Below, one piece after another: positions 24,336 through 34,135 of a stretch of DNA of 64,000 bases (positions are counted from its first letter, which is position 1; each line of letters opens with the position of its first letter). Origin of the DNA: Roseiarcus sp963781895 (GTDB lineage: Bacteria > Pseudomonadota > Alphaproteobacteria > Rhizobiales > Beijerinckiaceae); NCBI GenBank assembly GCA_963781895.1, contig CAWAIM010000055.1, forward strand, positions 1-64,000. Direction: 5' to 3'. Both the position numbers and the translations under genes were made by a program. The notes below the pieces were generated by a model that did not search any database, was not told where the DNA came from, and was given only the letters and a program-made list of their open reading frames with translations.

Positions 24336-26294
24336 ATGCACCATCACAAAACGTCGACATTCGTCGCGGCGCGCGCCAACGCCGACGGGCGCGCAACGCT
24401 GACGGGAACCGTCCGCCTATTGTGGCCCTACATCTGGCCGAGGGATCGGGCCGATCTCAAGTTGCGCGTTTTCCTCGCCGTCGCGCTGATGCTTCTGTCA
24501 AAGCTGATCACGGTCGCCATTCCCTATTCCTACAAATGGGCGACCGATGCGGTGGCGGGAAAGCTGGGGCTCGACGCCGTCCCGCTCCCTCACGTCCTGA
24601 TCGGCGTGGCGTCGCTGACCGTCATTTACGGAGCGCTGCGGATCCTGATGGCGCTGACGCAGCAAGGCCGCGACGCCTTGTTTGCCGCCGTCGCGATGAA
24701 CGCGGTTCGGCGGCTGGCGATCGAAGTCTTCGATCACCTGCACCGTCTATCGTTGCGTTTTCATCTCGAGCGCAAGACCGGAGGACTGACGCGCATACTC
24801 GAACGCGGCCGCAACGCCATTGAAACGATCATTCGCACGTCGATGCTGGTCGCCGTTCCAACGATCGTCGAGTTCGCGTTGATTGTCGCGGTAATGCTGA
24901 TCTCGTTCGACTGGCGTTACGTCGCGGCGATCAGCGCAACGGTCGCCCTCTACCTGATCTACACCACGATCGCCACCAATTGGCGGATCGGCATTCGCCG
25001 CTCGATGAATGAGAGCGACACCGACGCCAACACCAAGGCGATCGACAGTCTGCTCAATTTCGAGACGGTGAAATACTTCGGCGCCGAACGCCGCGAGGCC
25101 GCGCGCTACGACAAGGCGATGGCGCGCTATGAACGCATGAGCGTGCGCACTTACGTATCGCTGGCGGTGCTCAATGCAGGTCAGGCGGTCATTTTCACCA
25201 TCGGCCTGGTCGTCGTGCTCATCATGTGCGTGGCCGAAATCAGGGGCGGCAAGAAGACCGTCGGCGACTTCGTGCTTGTCAACCTCATCATGCTGCAACT
25301 CTACCAGCCGCTCAATTTCATGGGCATGGTCTATCGCGACGTCAAGCAGGCGATCGTCGACATCGAGGCGATGTTCTCGATCCTCGAGCAAAATCCCGAA
25401 ATCGAGGACGCTCCCGGCGCGACGCCGCTGAAAGTGACCGCGGGCGCGGTCCGGTTCGAGAACGTCGAATTCGCCTATGACGCCGCCCGGCCGATCCTGC
25501 GCGGCATATCCTTCGACGCGCCGGCGGGCCACACGATCGCCATCGTCGGGCCGTCGGGCGCGGGCAAGTCGACGATCTCGCGGCTGCTGTTCCGCTTCTA
25601 CGAGCCGACATCGGGCCGTATTCTGATCGACGGACAAGACATCCGCGCCGTCACCCAGAGTTCGCTGCGCGCGGCCATCGGCATGGTGCCGCAGGACACC
25701 GTCCTCTTCAACGACTCGATCGTCTACAACATCCGCTACGGCCGGGACGGCGCCAGCGACGCCGAAGTGAGGGAGGCGGCGGTGAACGCGCAGATCGACG
25801 CCTTCATCGAAACGCTGCCCCAGGGCTACAACGCGCAGGTCGGCGAGCGCGGGCTCAAGCTCTCGGGCGGGGAAAAGCAGCGGGTCGCGATCGCGCGCAC
25901 GATGCTCAAGGCGCCGCCGATTCTCGTGCTCGACGAAGCGACGTCGGCGCTCGACAGTTTCACCGAGCGGGAAATCCAGTCGGCGCTCGAGCGCGTCTCG
26001 CGCGGCCGCACCACCCTCGTCATCGCGCATCGCCTGTCCACGGTCGTGAACGCCGACGAGATTCTGGTGCTCGACCAGGGCGTCATCGCCGAGCGCGGCG
26101 CTCATGAAGCGCTCCTGGCGCGCGGCGGGATCTACGCGGCGCTGTGGAATCGCCAAAGGGAGGTCGACGCGGCCGAGGAGACGTTGCGCCGGGCGGGCGA
26201 AGCCATCGACGTCGGCGGTGCGTCGCTGCGGCGGACCCGCGTGGAGGACGATCTCGACATCCCCGACGTCGCGGCCTCGCAGCCGGCGCCGTGA
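24336..26294 (+). CDS. Atm1-type ABC transporter (half-transporter, permease-ATPase)
   Basis: 652 residues: an N-terminal six-helix membrane domain followed by an ATPase domain. The permease carries LLNFETVKYFGAERRE and GRNAIETIIRTSM, diagnostic of the Atm1/AtmA group that exports glutathione-linked metal or sulfur compounds. The ATPase has Walker A GPSGAGKST, signature LSGGEKQR and Walker B ILVLDEATSALD. It would work as a homodimer in the inner membrane. I start at the ATG at 24336; an in-frame TTG at 24312 is possible. Confidence 0.9.
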   Translation: MHHHKTSTFVAARANADGRATLTGTVRLLWPYIWPRDRADLKLRVFLAVALMLLSKLITVAIPYSYKWATDAVAGKLGLDAVPLPHVLIGVASLTVIYGALRILMALTQQGRDALFAAVAMNAVRRLAIEVFDHLHRLSLRFHLERKTGGLTRILERGRNAIETIIRTSMLVAVPTIVEFALIVAVMLISFDWRYVAAISATVALYLIYTTIATNWRIGIRRSMNESDTDANTKAIDSLLNFETVKYFGAERREAARYDKAMARYERMSVRTYVSLAVLNAGQAVIFTIGLVVVLIMCVAEIRGGKKTVGDFVLVNLIMLQLYQPLNFMGMVYRDVKQAIVDIEAMFSILEQNPEIEDAPGATPLKVTAGAVRFENVEFAYDAARPILRGISFDAPAGHTIAIVGPSGAGKSTISRLLFRFYEPTSGRILIDGQDIRAVTQSSLRAAIGMVPQDTVLFNDSIVYNIRYGRDGASDAEVREAAVNAQIDAFIETLPQGYNAQVGERGLKLSGGEKQRVAIARTMLKAPPILVLDEATSALDSFTEREIQSALERVSRGRTTLVIAHRLSTVVNADEILVLDQGVIAERGAHEALLARGGIYAALWNRQREVDAAEETLRRAGEAIDVGGASLRRTRVEDDLDIPDVAASQPAP

Positions 26295-26365
26295 CATCGG
26301 ACGCGATTTGCGCCAAGAGTGCGCCTCTCCTTTTGTCGAGCATCGCAACAATGAGCATCGCATAA

Positions 26366-27064
26366 ATGAGCGTCGCCAGTTCGCTTCGCCGTCAGCTCGC
26401 GCCGATCCATCCGGAGGGCTATCTGTTCGTCGCCGGGTTCATTGTCGCGACTCTGATCCTGTGGTGGATGTGGTCGCCGCTCGGCTGGATCGGCCTCGTC
26501 GCGACGTTGTGGTGCGCGTATTTCTTTCGCGATCCGGCGCGGGTGACGCCGCTGCGCGGCGATCTCGTCATTGCTCCCGCGGACGGAACCATCAGCTTCG
26601 CCGGCTTGGCCGCGCCGCCGCCCGAGCTCGGCTTCGGGATGGCGCCGATGCAGCGCGTGTCGATCTTCATGTCGGTGTTCGACTGTCACGTGAATCGCGC
26701 GCCGGTCGAAGGGCGGGTGTCGCAGATCGTCTATCACCCCGGCCTGTTTCTCAGCGCCGATCTCGACAAGGCGAGCGAGGACAACGAGCGCAACGGCATC
26801 GTCATCGAATCGGCCCTGGGACGTTTCGGAGTCGTTCAGATCGCCGGCCTGGTCGCGCGGCGAATCGTCTGTTTCACCCACGAGGGCGCCCACGTCGGCG
26901 CGGGCGAGCGCATCGGACTCATCCGCTTCGGCTCTCGCGTCGACGTCTATCTGCCCCATGAGGCGCAGATCGTCGTCGGCGTCGAGTCGCGCGCCGTCGC
27001 CGGCGAGACCGTGATCGCCGAGATCGCCGCCGAGGTCAGATCGCGCCATTTTCAGCGGAGTTGA
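26366..27064 (+). CDS. psd: Phosphatidylserine decarboxylase proenzyme
   Basis: 232 residues, the short Psd type common in alphaproteobacteria. It makes phosphatidylethanolamine in the inner membrane. One or two N-terminal membrane segments precede the catalytic region (PADGTISF, MSVFDCHVNRAPVEG). The self-cleavage site is G189-S190 in IRFGSRVDVY; the Ser becomes the pyruvoyl group. It lies 3 nt before pssA, so the two steps of phosphatidylethanolamine synthesis are encoded together. Confidence 0.95.
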   Translation: MSVASSLRRQLAPIHPEGYLFVAGFIVATLILWWMWSPLGWIGLVATLWCAYFFRDPARVTPLRGDLVIAPADGTISFAGLAAPPPELGFGMAPMQRVSIFMSVFDCHVNRAPVEGRVSQIVYHPGLFLSADLDKASEDNERNGIVIESALGRFGVVQIAGLVARRIVCFTHEGAHVGAGERIGLIRFGSRVDVYLPHEAQIVVGVESRAVAGETVIAEIAAEVRSRHFQRS

Positions 27065-27067
27065 CGC

Positions 27068-27874
27068 GTGAACGACGGCGCCCTCCCGCCCCCCGCGCCG
27101 CTCCCCGGCGCCGCCGCGCCGCCGCGAACGCGGGGCTTCCGGCCGGTGCGGTTGAGGCTTCTTCTGCCCAATATCGTGACCCTGGTCGCGCTCTGCCTCG
27201 GGATGACCGCGATCCGGCTGGCGATGGAGGGCTCGATCGACTGGGCGGTGAGCGCGGTCGTCGGCGCCGCTGTTCTCGATGGCCTCGACGGCCGGATCGC
27301 ACGCGCGCTCAAGGGCACGTCCCGCTTCGGCGCCGAACTCGATTCGCTCGCCGATTTCGTCGATTTCGGCGTCGCGCCGGCCTTCATCCTGTTCGTGACC
27401 GATCTTCATGCGGTCAAGAGCTTCGGCTGGGTGGCGGCGCTGCTGTTCGCAATGGCCTGCGCCCTGCGTCTGGCGCGCTTCAACGTCATGCTCGAGGATC
27501 CCGACCAGCCGGGGTGGCGCAAGAACTTCTTTGTCGGCATGCCCGCGCCCGCCGGCGCGATCGTCGGACTTCTGCCGATCTACCTTCGCCTCGCCTTCGA
27601 CCTCAGCGCCTCCACGCCCCGCGTCGCCGTCCTCGAAAGCCTCTATGTCGTCGCGGTGGCGCTGTTGATGGCGAGCCGCGTCCCGCACTTCTCGGGCAAG
27701 TCGTTTGGCCGGGTGCCGCGCGAATATGTCGCTGTCGTGCTGGTCGGCGTCGCCGCCGTGCTGCTGCTCGTCTTCATCTTCCCCATGCCGACTCTCGTCG
27801 CCCTCACGCTCGCCTATCTCGCCTCGATTCCGCTGGCGGTCAGACGGTACCGCGAGCTGGAACGGGCGGGGTGA
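27068..27874 (+). CDS. pssA: CDP-diacylglycerol--serine O-phosphatidyltransferase
   Basis: 268-residue membrane enzyme that makes phosphatidylserine, the substrate of Psd. It carries the CDP-alcohol motif (LDGLDGRIARAL then FGAELDSLADFVDFG) and multiple hydrophobic spans. A proline-rich N-terminal tail precedes the first span. It begins with GTG at 27068, three bases after psd. It is convergent with the zincin gene. Confidence 0.93.
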   Translation: MNDGALPPPAPLPGAAAPPRTRGFRPVRLRLLLPNIVTLVALCLGMTAIRLAMEGSIDWAVSAVVGAAVLDGLDGRIARALKGTSRFGAELDSLADFVDFGVAPAFILFVTDLHAVKSFGWVAALLFAMACALRLARFNVMLEDPDQPGWRKNFFVGMPAPAGAIVGLLPIYLRLAFDLSASTPRVAVLESLYVVAVALLMASRVPHFSGKSFGRVPREYVAVVLVGVAAVLLLVFIFPMPTLVALTLAYLASIPLAVRRYRELERAG

Positions 27875-27911
27875 CGGGCCGGAAGCCCGGCCGGCAAACC
27901 CCGTTCGCGCC

Positions 27912-29006
27912 CTACGCCCGGTCGATCGTCGGAGCGAGACCGGCAAGACGACGCATGTGCTGCGATCGCTCCTCCGCCATGTCCTGGAAATCCTTGTGCA
28001 GCCCTTGGGCGATTTGAACGCTCAACAGCTTCGATCGTCGCATGTCGGCGGGCGGATGAGTCTCCCAGCGCCGGAGCCGTTTCGACGCGGCGACCTTATC
28101 TAGGGCCTCCATCAAGACGAAAAGGATGTAGGGCGCCTCAAACAGTACGGTTTCGGCCAGGTCCAGCGTCATGGCGCCCGTCGATGTCACCGTCGCGATC
28201 AGCTCATGGCAAATCGTCGCGGCGAATCCGTCCGCCACGATCTCCTGATTCCAGTCATCCGTCAGTTCTGGTCGAACCTTCAGCGGCGGCTTTCTCTCGC
28301 CTTTCGATATGTTGGAAAACGGTCGCACCGATTGCAGGATATGGCCGAGCTCATGCGCGACGACAAATTGTTGCAGCGCATAGGCGTAGTTTGCCGCAAG
28401 CGCGAGCGCCGCCTCCGATTTCAAAGCGATCGGCCACTCGTGCATACCGCGAAACACGCCCTCGATGTTTCTCATGACGATCGAGCGCGCGGCGTCCATG
28501 TCAATTTCCGGCTCCAGGACAATCTGCCCGGAACCCAGCGCGCCGATTCTCAGTCGCATCGAGGCGACGATAACGCAGGCAATCCGATAGAGAAACAGCT
28601 CCAGCCCCGACTGGACAAGGATCAAATACCGTTCCTTGCCATAATCTTGAACTTCCGCGTTGAAGATCGGGTCCGGCGCTTCGCCGATGAAAATGCTCGC
28701 ATCGTGCAGTCCCGTCTCCTTTGGCAGCGCCTCCAGGGATTGAACCAACAATTCACGCCAGTACCCGTTGAAAATAAATGGCTTGTCCGGCAAGGACCCA
28801 ATCGCTTCGGAAAATCCTTCTTGCATTCCCAACAAGGAATTGCCGCGGGCGAGGTTCGCAATGATGTCCTGGCTGACCGCATCGGGCTTCACACCGTAGC
28901 GGCGGTTCAAAATTCGCAAATATTTCTTTTCCAAGAACACCAGCGCCGAATCGTTTGCGTTTGCCTTGCGCGCAATTCGGTCGAGAAGACTTGGCCTCTT
29001 CAGCAC
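27912..29006 (-). CDS. Putative zinc metallopeptidase-like protein (HELGH) of unknown function
   Basis: 364 residues, unrecognised as a whole. It contains a zincin motif H218-E-L-G-H222 in QFVVAHELGHILQSV. A downstream EIVADGFAA (255-263) is arranged as in peptidases that use E-x2-A-D as the third ligand region. No signal peptide is seen. It starts with GTG at 29006, 27 nt after a small membrane-protein gene on the same strand, so the two probably form an operon. It could be a regulatory or defence-type protease; the sequence does not show the substrate. Confidence 0.6.
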   Translation of the reverse strand: MLKRPSLLDRIARKANANDSALVFLEKKYLRILNRRYGVKPDAVSQDIIANLARGNSLLGMQEGFSEAIGSLPDKPFIFNGYWRELLVQSLEALPKETGLHDASIFIGEAPDPIFNAEVQDYGKERYLILVQSGLELFLYRIACVIVASMRLRIGALGSGQIVLEPEIDMDAARSIVMRNIEGVFRGMHEWPIALKSEAALALAANYAYALQQFVVAHELGHILQSVRPFSNISKGERKPPLKVRPELTDDWNQEIVADGFAATICHELIATVTSTGAMTLDLAETVLFEAPYILFVLMEALDKVAASKRLRRWETHPPADMRRSKLLSVQIAQGLHKDFQDMAEERSQHMRRLAGLAPTIDRA

Positions 29007-29033
29007 GGTCTTGTCGGCTCCGTGAAGCGCCGG

Positions 29034-29375
29034 CTACCTGCCAGCCAGAAACGTTTTCAGGGACGGTCGGAATGCACGAGGAGCAAAGCCCCTGCCGGTC
29101 GAATTTGGCGCGGCCGCCGCCAGCCCCTTGATGATCAATGGCGCCGACACACCGATATTGGCGACAAGAATGGCGTTTTTTGAATCGACGCCATAAGCGA
29201 TGGCAAGCGCGCCGCCCGCCAGAATCATGAAAAGCGTCGCCAGCCAATATTTCCATTCTCGGGCGTACGCCGGAAAGCCGACCGAAGTTCTCAGCTCGTA
29301 CCATCGCGCGATCTCGGCCAAGACGCCACCCAAGCATCCGACCAGAAATATGGCCAGTACTCCCGAGACCGTCAT
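29034..29375 (-). CDS. Small membrane protein paired with the zincin gene
   Basis: 113 residues with three hydrophobic segments (VLAIFLVGCLGGVLAEIARW, YWLATLFMILAGGALAIAYG, and AILVANIGVSAPLIIKGLAA). A basic C-terminal tail is likely cytoplasmic. No family is recognised. I choose the ATG at 29375 because a strong GGGAGG ribosome-binding site precedes it and the longer frame to 29498 lacks one. It is the first gene of a likely two-gene unit with the HELGH protein. Confidence 0.6.
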   Translation of the reverse strand: MTVSGVLAIFLVGCLGGVLAEIARWYELRTSVGFPAYAREWKYWLATLFMILAGGALAIAYGVDSKNAILVANIGVSAPLIIKGLAAAAPNSTGRGFAPRAFRPSLKTFLAGR

Positions 29376-29749
29376 TTTCGCCTCCCCCGCTGACGCGCCG
29401 CTGAACGCGACGGACGCCATCGGCGTCGCACTTGAATCAGTAAGCGCTTTTCGCGTTGGGAAGGCAATCGTCGGGCTTGGGCCGGTCGCGCCGCGCATGG
29501 AGGAAGACCTTCGTGCTGGCGGGCGCGCGTGACATCGCTGCCGATGGCTGAGAACGCCCGGTCGTTCGGACCGTTCGGCGAGGCAACGGCGCGCCGGGCT
29601 GGACCATCGCGCATTGGGTCAGCTTTCCATTTCGCGCTGATATGGGCTAGGTAGCGCGGTCGCTTCCGGCGGCCGGCGGCGTGGTCCCGCGGACGGCTCA
29701 GGTCCGGCCCGCGCTTGCATTCCGGGATGCGGCGAATACAAGGAGCCCT
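29376..29749. other. Intergenic region between divergent membrane-protein gene and infA
   Basis: 374 bp. No gene, hairpin or strong promoter was identified by eye beyond the AAGGAG ribosome-binding site of infA. Confidence 0.4.
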
Positions 29750-29968
29750 ATGTCGAAAGAAGAATTGCTTGAATTTCCGGGATTCGTGGTCGAGTTGCTG
29801 CCCAACGCGACATTCCGGGTCAAACTGGAGAACGACCACGAGATCATCGCCCATACCGCGGGCAAGATGCGCAAGAACCGCATCCGCGTGCTGGCGGGCG
29901 ACAAGGTCCTGGTCGAGATGACTCCCTACGACCTCACCAAGGGCCGGATCACTTACCGATTCAAATGA
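29750..29968 (+). CDS. infA: Translation initiation factor IF-1
   Basis: 72 residues, a single S1/OB-fold domain with the standard sequence (MSKEELLEFPGFVVELLPNA, then TAGKMRKNRIRVLAGDKV, then TPYDLTKGRITYRFK). It binds the ribosomal A site during initiation. The start at 29750 is preceded by AAGGAG. Its stop overlaps the following ATG (ATGA), forming infA-maf-yacG. Confidence 0.97.
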   Translation: MSKEELLEFPGFVVELLPNATFRVKLENDHEIIAHTAGKMRKNRIRVLAGDKVLVEMTPYDLTKGRITYRFK

Positions 29969-30663
29969 GGATCGCCGATTCGAATGAGGATCGGGGTTGG
30001 ACGGCCCATGCTGACGGCTCTGACGTGACACCTTCCCAGCCTCGTCCGCGTCTGGTCCTGGCGTCGGGTTCGCCGCGCAGGCTCGCGCTTCTCGGCCAGA
30101 TCGGCGTCGACCCCGACGAGGTGCTGCCGTCCGAGATCGACGAAGCGCCGCGTCGCGGCGAATCTCCGCGCGCCCTGGCGCAAAGGCTGGCGACGGACAA
30201 GGCGAGAGCTTCGGCGGAGCTGGCGCTCAAGCTCCCCGACCCCCGCCCCTGCCTGACGCTCGCGGCCGATACGGTCGTGGCCGTCGGACGGCGGATGCTG
30301 CCGAAATGCGAAATCCTCGACGAGGCGGAGGCCTGCCTGCGCCTGCTGTCCGGCCGCTCCCATCGCGTCTATACCGGCCTGGCGCTGGCGACGCCGGGCG
30401 CCGGGTTGCGGCGCCGGCTGGTGGAGACGCGGCTCCGCTTCAAGCGGCTGTCGCGCGAGGAGATCGAGGCCTATCTCGGCAGCGGCGAATGGCGCGGCAA
30501 GGCCGGCGGCTACGCGATCCAGGGCCTCGCGGGCGCCTTTGTGGTGCGGCTGGTCGGCTCCTACACCAATGTGGTCGGACTTCCGCTCGCCGAAACCGTC
30601 GGTCTGCTCGCGGGCGAAGGCTATTATCCTCACCGGCAATGGGTCGCGAACCTGCTCAGATGA
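29965..30663 (+). CDS. maf: Maf-like nucleotide pyrophosphatase
   Basis: 232 residues of the Maf family, which hydrolyses non-canonical or UTP/dTTP-type nucleotides and affects septum formation. It has the LVLASGSPRRLALL signature, AADTVVAVGRRML, SGRSHRVYTGLAL, YLGSGEWRGKAGGYAIQG and VGSYTNVVGLPLAE. The ATG overlaps the infA stop. A short direct repeat (AATGAGGATCG twice, 29964-29990) duplicates the start region, giving a ~20-residue leader before the conserved part. Confidence 0.9.
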   Translation: MRIADSNEDRGWTAHADGSDVTPSQPRPRLVLASGSPRRLALLGQIGVDPDEVLPSEIDEAPRRGESPRALAQRLATDKARASAELALKLPDPRPCLTLAADTVVAVGRRMLPKCEILDEAEACLRLLSGRSHRVYTGLALATPGAGLRRRLVETRLRFKRLSREEIEAYLGSGEWRGKAGGYAIQGLAGAFVVRLVGSYTNVVGLPLAETVGLLAGEGYYPHRQWVANLLR

Positions 30664-30872
30664 ACGCCAACGACAACACGCCGCCCGGCGAACCGAAAGC
30701 GCGCCAACACAAGAGCCGCGCCTGCCCGATCTGCGGCAAGCCGCGCCACGAGCGCTACGACCCGTTCTGCTCGCGCCGCTGCGCCGACGTCGATCTGCAC
30801 CGGTGGTTCAAAGGCGGCTACGCCATCCCCGGCGAGAGCGTGACGCCTGAGCCCGGCGACGAGGACGAGTGA
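30660..30872 (+). CDS. yacG: DNA gyrase inhibitor YacG
   Basis: 70-residue zinc-binding protein with CPICGKP and FCSRRCADVDLHRWF, the four-Cys YacG motif. YacG homologues bind GyrB and block gyrase. ATGA overlap with maf and position after infA-maf match the conserved alphaproteobacterial order. Confidence 0.93.
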   Translation: MNANDNTPPGEPKARQHKSRACPICGKPRHERYDPFCSRRCADVDLHRWFKGGYAIPGESVTPEPGDEDE

Positions 30873-30909
30873 GGGCCTCAGCGGGCCGCGTCGTGCGCCG
30901 ACCGGCGGA

Positions 30910-33900
30910 CTATCGCAGCGCCGGGCCCTCTGCGGGCGCCGGCTGCGCGACCGGCGCCGCGGCACGGCGCTGCCGGCGCGCGACCGGCGCCGAGCGGCGC
31001 TGCCGGCGTTCGTCGATCTTCTGCATCACCACGTAGAAGGACGGAACGAACACGACCACGAGGCAGGTCGAGGCGATCATGCCGCTGAACACCGCGACGC
31101 CGATCGAGCGCCGCGCCGCGGCGCCGGCGCCTGACGCCAGGACCAGCGGCAGCACGCCGAGGATGAAGGCGAAGGACGTCATGACGATCGGGCGGAAGCG
31201 CAGCCGCGCCGCCTCCACCGCCGCGTGGACGACGTCGCGCCCGAGCGCCCGCTGCTGGCGGGCGTATTCGACGATGAGGATGCCGTTCTTGCTGCCGAGC
31301 GCGATCAGCAGGATGATGCCGATCTGGGTGTAGAGATTGTTGTCCGAGCCTTCGAGGTTGAGGCCGGCGACGGTTCCCAGCAGCGCCAGCGGCACGGCGA
31401 GGATCACCGAGAACGGCAGGACCCAGCTCTCGTATTGCCCGGCCAGGACGAGATAGACCATCAGGATTGCGAAGCCGAAGATGTAATAGATCTGGCTGCC
31501 GACCGCCTTCTCCTGGAAGGACATGGCGGTCCAATTGAAGCCGGTCCCCTTGGGCAGCGCCTGCGCGCCGACCTGGTCCATGAGATCGAGCGCCTGGCCG
31601 GAGCTGAAGCCGGGCGCGGGAGAGCCGACGACGGTCGCGGTCGGGTAAAGATTGTAGAGGCTGATGAGCGGCGGCCCGGTCACCTGCTTGACCTCGACGA
31701 CCGTGCCGATCGGCGTCATGGTTCCGTTGCCGGCCCTGACCTTGAGATTGCGGATGTCGTCGACGGAAGCGCGCTTGTCGGCTTCCGCCTGAGTGTAGAT
31801 CTGGAAGACATGGCCGAACTTGTTGAACTGCGTCACATAGTTCGAGCCGACATAGCCGGACAGGGCGGAGAAGACCTGGCCGACGGTGATTCCGAGCGCC
31901 TCGGCCTTGATCCTGTCGACCACGACCGAGAATTGCGGCGCGCCGGCGCGGAAGGTCGTGGCCAGCCGCTGAAGTCCCGATTGCGCATTGCCGTCCGCGA
32001 CCACGGTGTTGGCGAGGCTTTGCAGCAGATCGTAGTCGAAATCGCCGTTGCGGATCTCGACCTGCATCGTGAAGCCGCCGACATTGCCGACGCCCTGGAT
32101 CGGCGGCGGCAGCACGGCGAAGGAAAAGGCTTCGGGGATCGACTGCAGCGCGCCGTTGATGCGCCGCTGGATCAACTCCTGATCCTGTCCCTTCTCCGTG
32201 AGGCGCGCGTCCCAGTCCTTCAGCACGACGAAGGCGACGCCCGCATTGGCGAGGCTGGCCCGATTGTCGAGGATCGAGATGCCGCTCACCGTCACCACAT
32301 GCTCGACGCCGGGGACTTTCGCCGCGAGGTCGTGGACCTTCGCCAGCACCGAGTCGGTGCGTTCCTTCGAGGCCCCGTCCGGCAGTTGCACGACGACGAT
32401 CATGTAGCCCTGATCCTCGGTCGGCAGGAATCCGGTCGGCACCCGGGTCAGCGACCAGAGCGCGAACGCGACCAGGACGAGCGCCAGCCCGACCATCAGC
32501 AGCGCCCGCTTGGTCATCGCGGTCATCAGCCGGATGTAACCCCGCTCCGCCGCGTCATAGACCCTGTTGAAGCCGCGATAGAAAAAATTGCGCCGGTCGG
32601 GCGGTTTCGGCGGCCGCAGCCAAAGGGCCGCCTGGGTCGGCTTCAGGGTCATCGCGTTGATCGCGCTGATGAGGGCGGTGGCGGCGATCACGAGCGCGAA
32701 CTGGCGAAACAGCTGTCCCGTCAGGCCAGGCAGGAAGGCCGCCGGGATGAACACCGACATCAGCACCAGCGTGATGCCGATGACCGGTCCGGTCAGCTCC
32801 TCCATTGCCCGTATCGCCGCGTCGCGTCCGGACATGCCGTCCTCGACATGGCGCGCGACGCCCTCGACGATCACGATCGCGTCGTCGACCACGATTCCGA
32901 TCACCAGCACGATGGCGAACAGCGTCGGCAGATTGATCGAAAAGCCGAGCGCCGCCATCGCGGCGAAGGCGCCGATGATGGTCACCGGCACGGTCGTCGC
33001 GGGCACCAGCATCGCCCGCCAGTCCTGCAGGAAGACAAGGATGACGATCAGCACGAGGACGCCCGCCTCGATCAGGGTGCGGTAGACTTCGCGGATCGCG
33101 GCCTTGACGAATTTCGTCGTGTCGTAGGGGACGATATATTCGAGCCCCTCGGGGAAGCTTCTCTTGAGCTCCTCCATTTTCTCGTGGACTTCGCTGGCGA
33201 CGGCGACCGCGTTGGCCTCCGGCAGCAGGGAGACGGCGATGCCGGCCGCGGGCCGGCCGTCGAGATTGAACGATTCGCTGTAGGTCTGGGCGCCGAGCTC
33301 GACGCGCCCGACGTCGCGGATCCGGGTGATCCGTCCGCCGGCGCCGGGCTCGACCTTGACGACGATGTTCTCGAAATCGGGCGCGTCGTTCAGTCGGCCG
33401 TTGAGGTTCAGCGTGTACTGGAAGTCCTGTCCCTTCACCGCGGGCGGCGCGCCGATCTGGCCGGCCGCGACCTCCTGGCTCTGCTGCTGGATGACGCCGA
33501 TCACATCCTGCGGGGTGAGGCCGCGCGCCTGCATGAGGTTCGGGTCCAGCCACACCCGCATGGCGTATTGGCCGGCGCCGAGCACCGAGACGTCGCCCAC
33601 GCCGTTGAGGCGCTCGAGCTCGTTCTGGACGTTGATGACCGCGTAGTTGGCGAGGAACAGGCTGTCGAAGCGGCTGTCGGGCGACCTCAGGGCGACGAAT
33701 TCGAGGATCGACGTCGATTGCTTCTTGGTCGTGACGCCCTGGATCTGCACTTCGGCGGGAAGGGAGGAGAGGGCGGCCGCGACCCGGTTCTGCACCAGGA
33801 TCTCGTCCTGGTCGGCGTTGGTGCCGATCGCGAATGTGACGGTGAGATTGTAGGTGCCGTCGCTGGCGCTGGTCGACTGCATGTAGAGCATGTTCTCGAC

Positions 33901-34116
33901 GCCGTTGACGTTCTGCTCGATCGGCAGCGCGACGGTGTTGACCAGCGTGGAAGCGCTCGCGCCCGGATAGCGCGTCGTGACCTGCACGGTCGGGGGCACG
34001 ACATTGGGATATTGCGCGGTCGGCAGGTTGACGAGCGCGACCAGCCCGATGACGACGAAGAACAGCGCCAGAACATTGGCGAGGACCGGCCGGTCGATGA
34101 AGAAGCGGGAGATCAT
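30910..34116 (-). CDS. RND multidrug efflux permease, HAE1/MexF type
   Basis: 1068-residue inner-membrane proton/drug antiporter. The N-terminus FFIDRPVLANVLALFFVVIG is standard, followed by NVNGVENMLYM and the TM4 GIVVDDAIVIVEGVARH segment with the paired Asp residues of the proton path. GFLPTEDQGYMIV is in the second half, then the C-terminal EYARQ motif region and an Arg-rich tail. It works with the adaptor encoded upstream (34136-35374), 19 nt away. No outer-membrane channel gene is adjacent. Confidence 0.93.
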   Translation of the reverse strand: MISRFFIDRPVLANVLALFFVVIGLVALVNLPTAQYPNVVPPTVQVTTRYPGASASTLVNTVALPIEQNVNGVENMLYMQSTSASDGTYNLTVTFAIGTNADQDEILVQNRVAAALSSLPAEVQIQGVTTKKQSTSILEFVALRSPDSRFDSLFLANYAVINVQNELERLNGVGDVSVLGAGQYAMRVWLDPNLMQARGLTPQDVIGVIQQQSQEVAAGQIGAPPAVKGQDFQYTLNLNGRLNDAPDFENIVVKVEPGAGGRITRIRDVGRVELGAQTYSESFNLDGRPAAGIAVSLLPEANAVAVASEVHEKMEELKRSFPEGLEYIVPYDTTKFVKAAIREVYRTLIEAGVLVLIVILVFLQDWRAMLVPATTVPVTIIGAFAAMAALGFSINLPTLFAIVLVIGIVVDDAIVIVEGVARHVEDGMSGRDAAIRAMEELTGPVIGITLVLMSVFIPAAFLPGLTGQLFRQFALVIAATALISAINAMTLKPTQAALWLRPPKPPDRRNFFYRGFNRVYDAAERGYIRLMTAMTKRALLMVGLALVLVAFALWSLTRVPTGFLPTEDQGYMIVVVQLPDGASKERTDSVLAKVHDLAAKVPGVEHVVTVSGISILDNRASLANAGVAFVVLKDWDARLTEKGQDQELIQRRINGALQSIPEAFSFAVLPPPIQGVGNVGGFTMQVEIRNGDFDYDLLQSLANTVVADGNAQSGLQRLATTFRAGAPQFSVVVDRIKAEALGITVGQVFSALSGYVGSNYVTQFNKFGHVFQIYTQAEADKRASVDDIRNLKVRAGNGTMTPIGTVVEVKQVTGPPLISLYNLYPTATVVGSPAPGFSSGQALDLMDQVGAQALPKGTGFNWTAMSFQEKAVGSQIYYIFGFAILMVYLVLAGQYESWVLPFSVILAVPLALLGTVAGLNLEGSDNNLYTQIGIILLIALGSKNGILIVEYARQQRALGRDVVHAAVEAARLRFRPIVMTSFAFILGVLPLVLASGAGAAARRSIGVAVFSGMIASTCLVVVFVPSFYVVMQKIDERRQRRSAPVARRQRRAAAPVAQPAPAEGPALR

Positions 34117-34135
34117 GAGCGTTTCTCCCGCGCGG

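Noticed and set aside
24747..26363. 538-codon open frame on the minus strand
   Set aside because: Antisense of the Atm1-type exporter.
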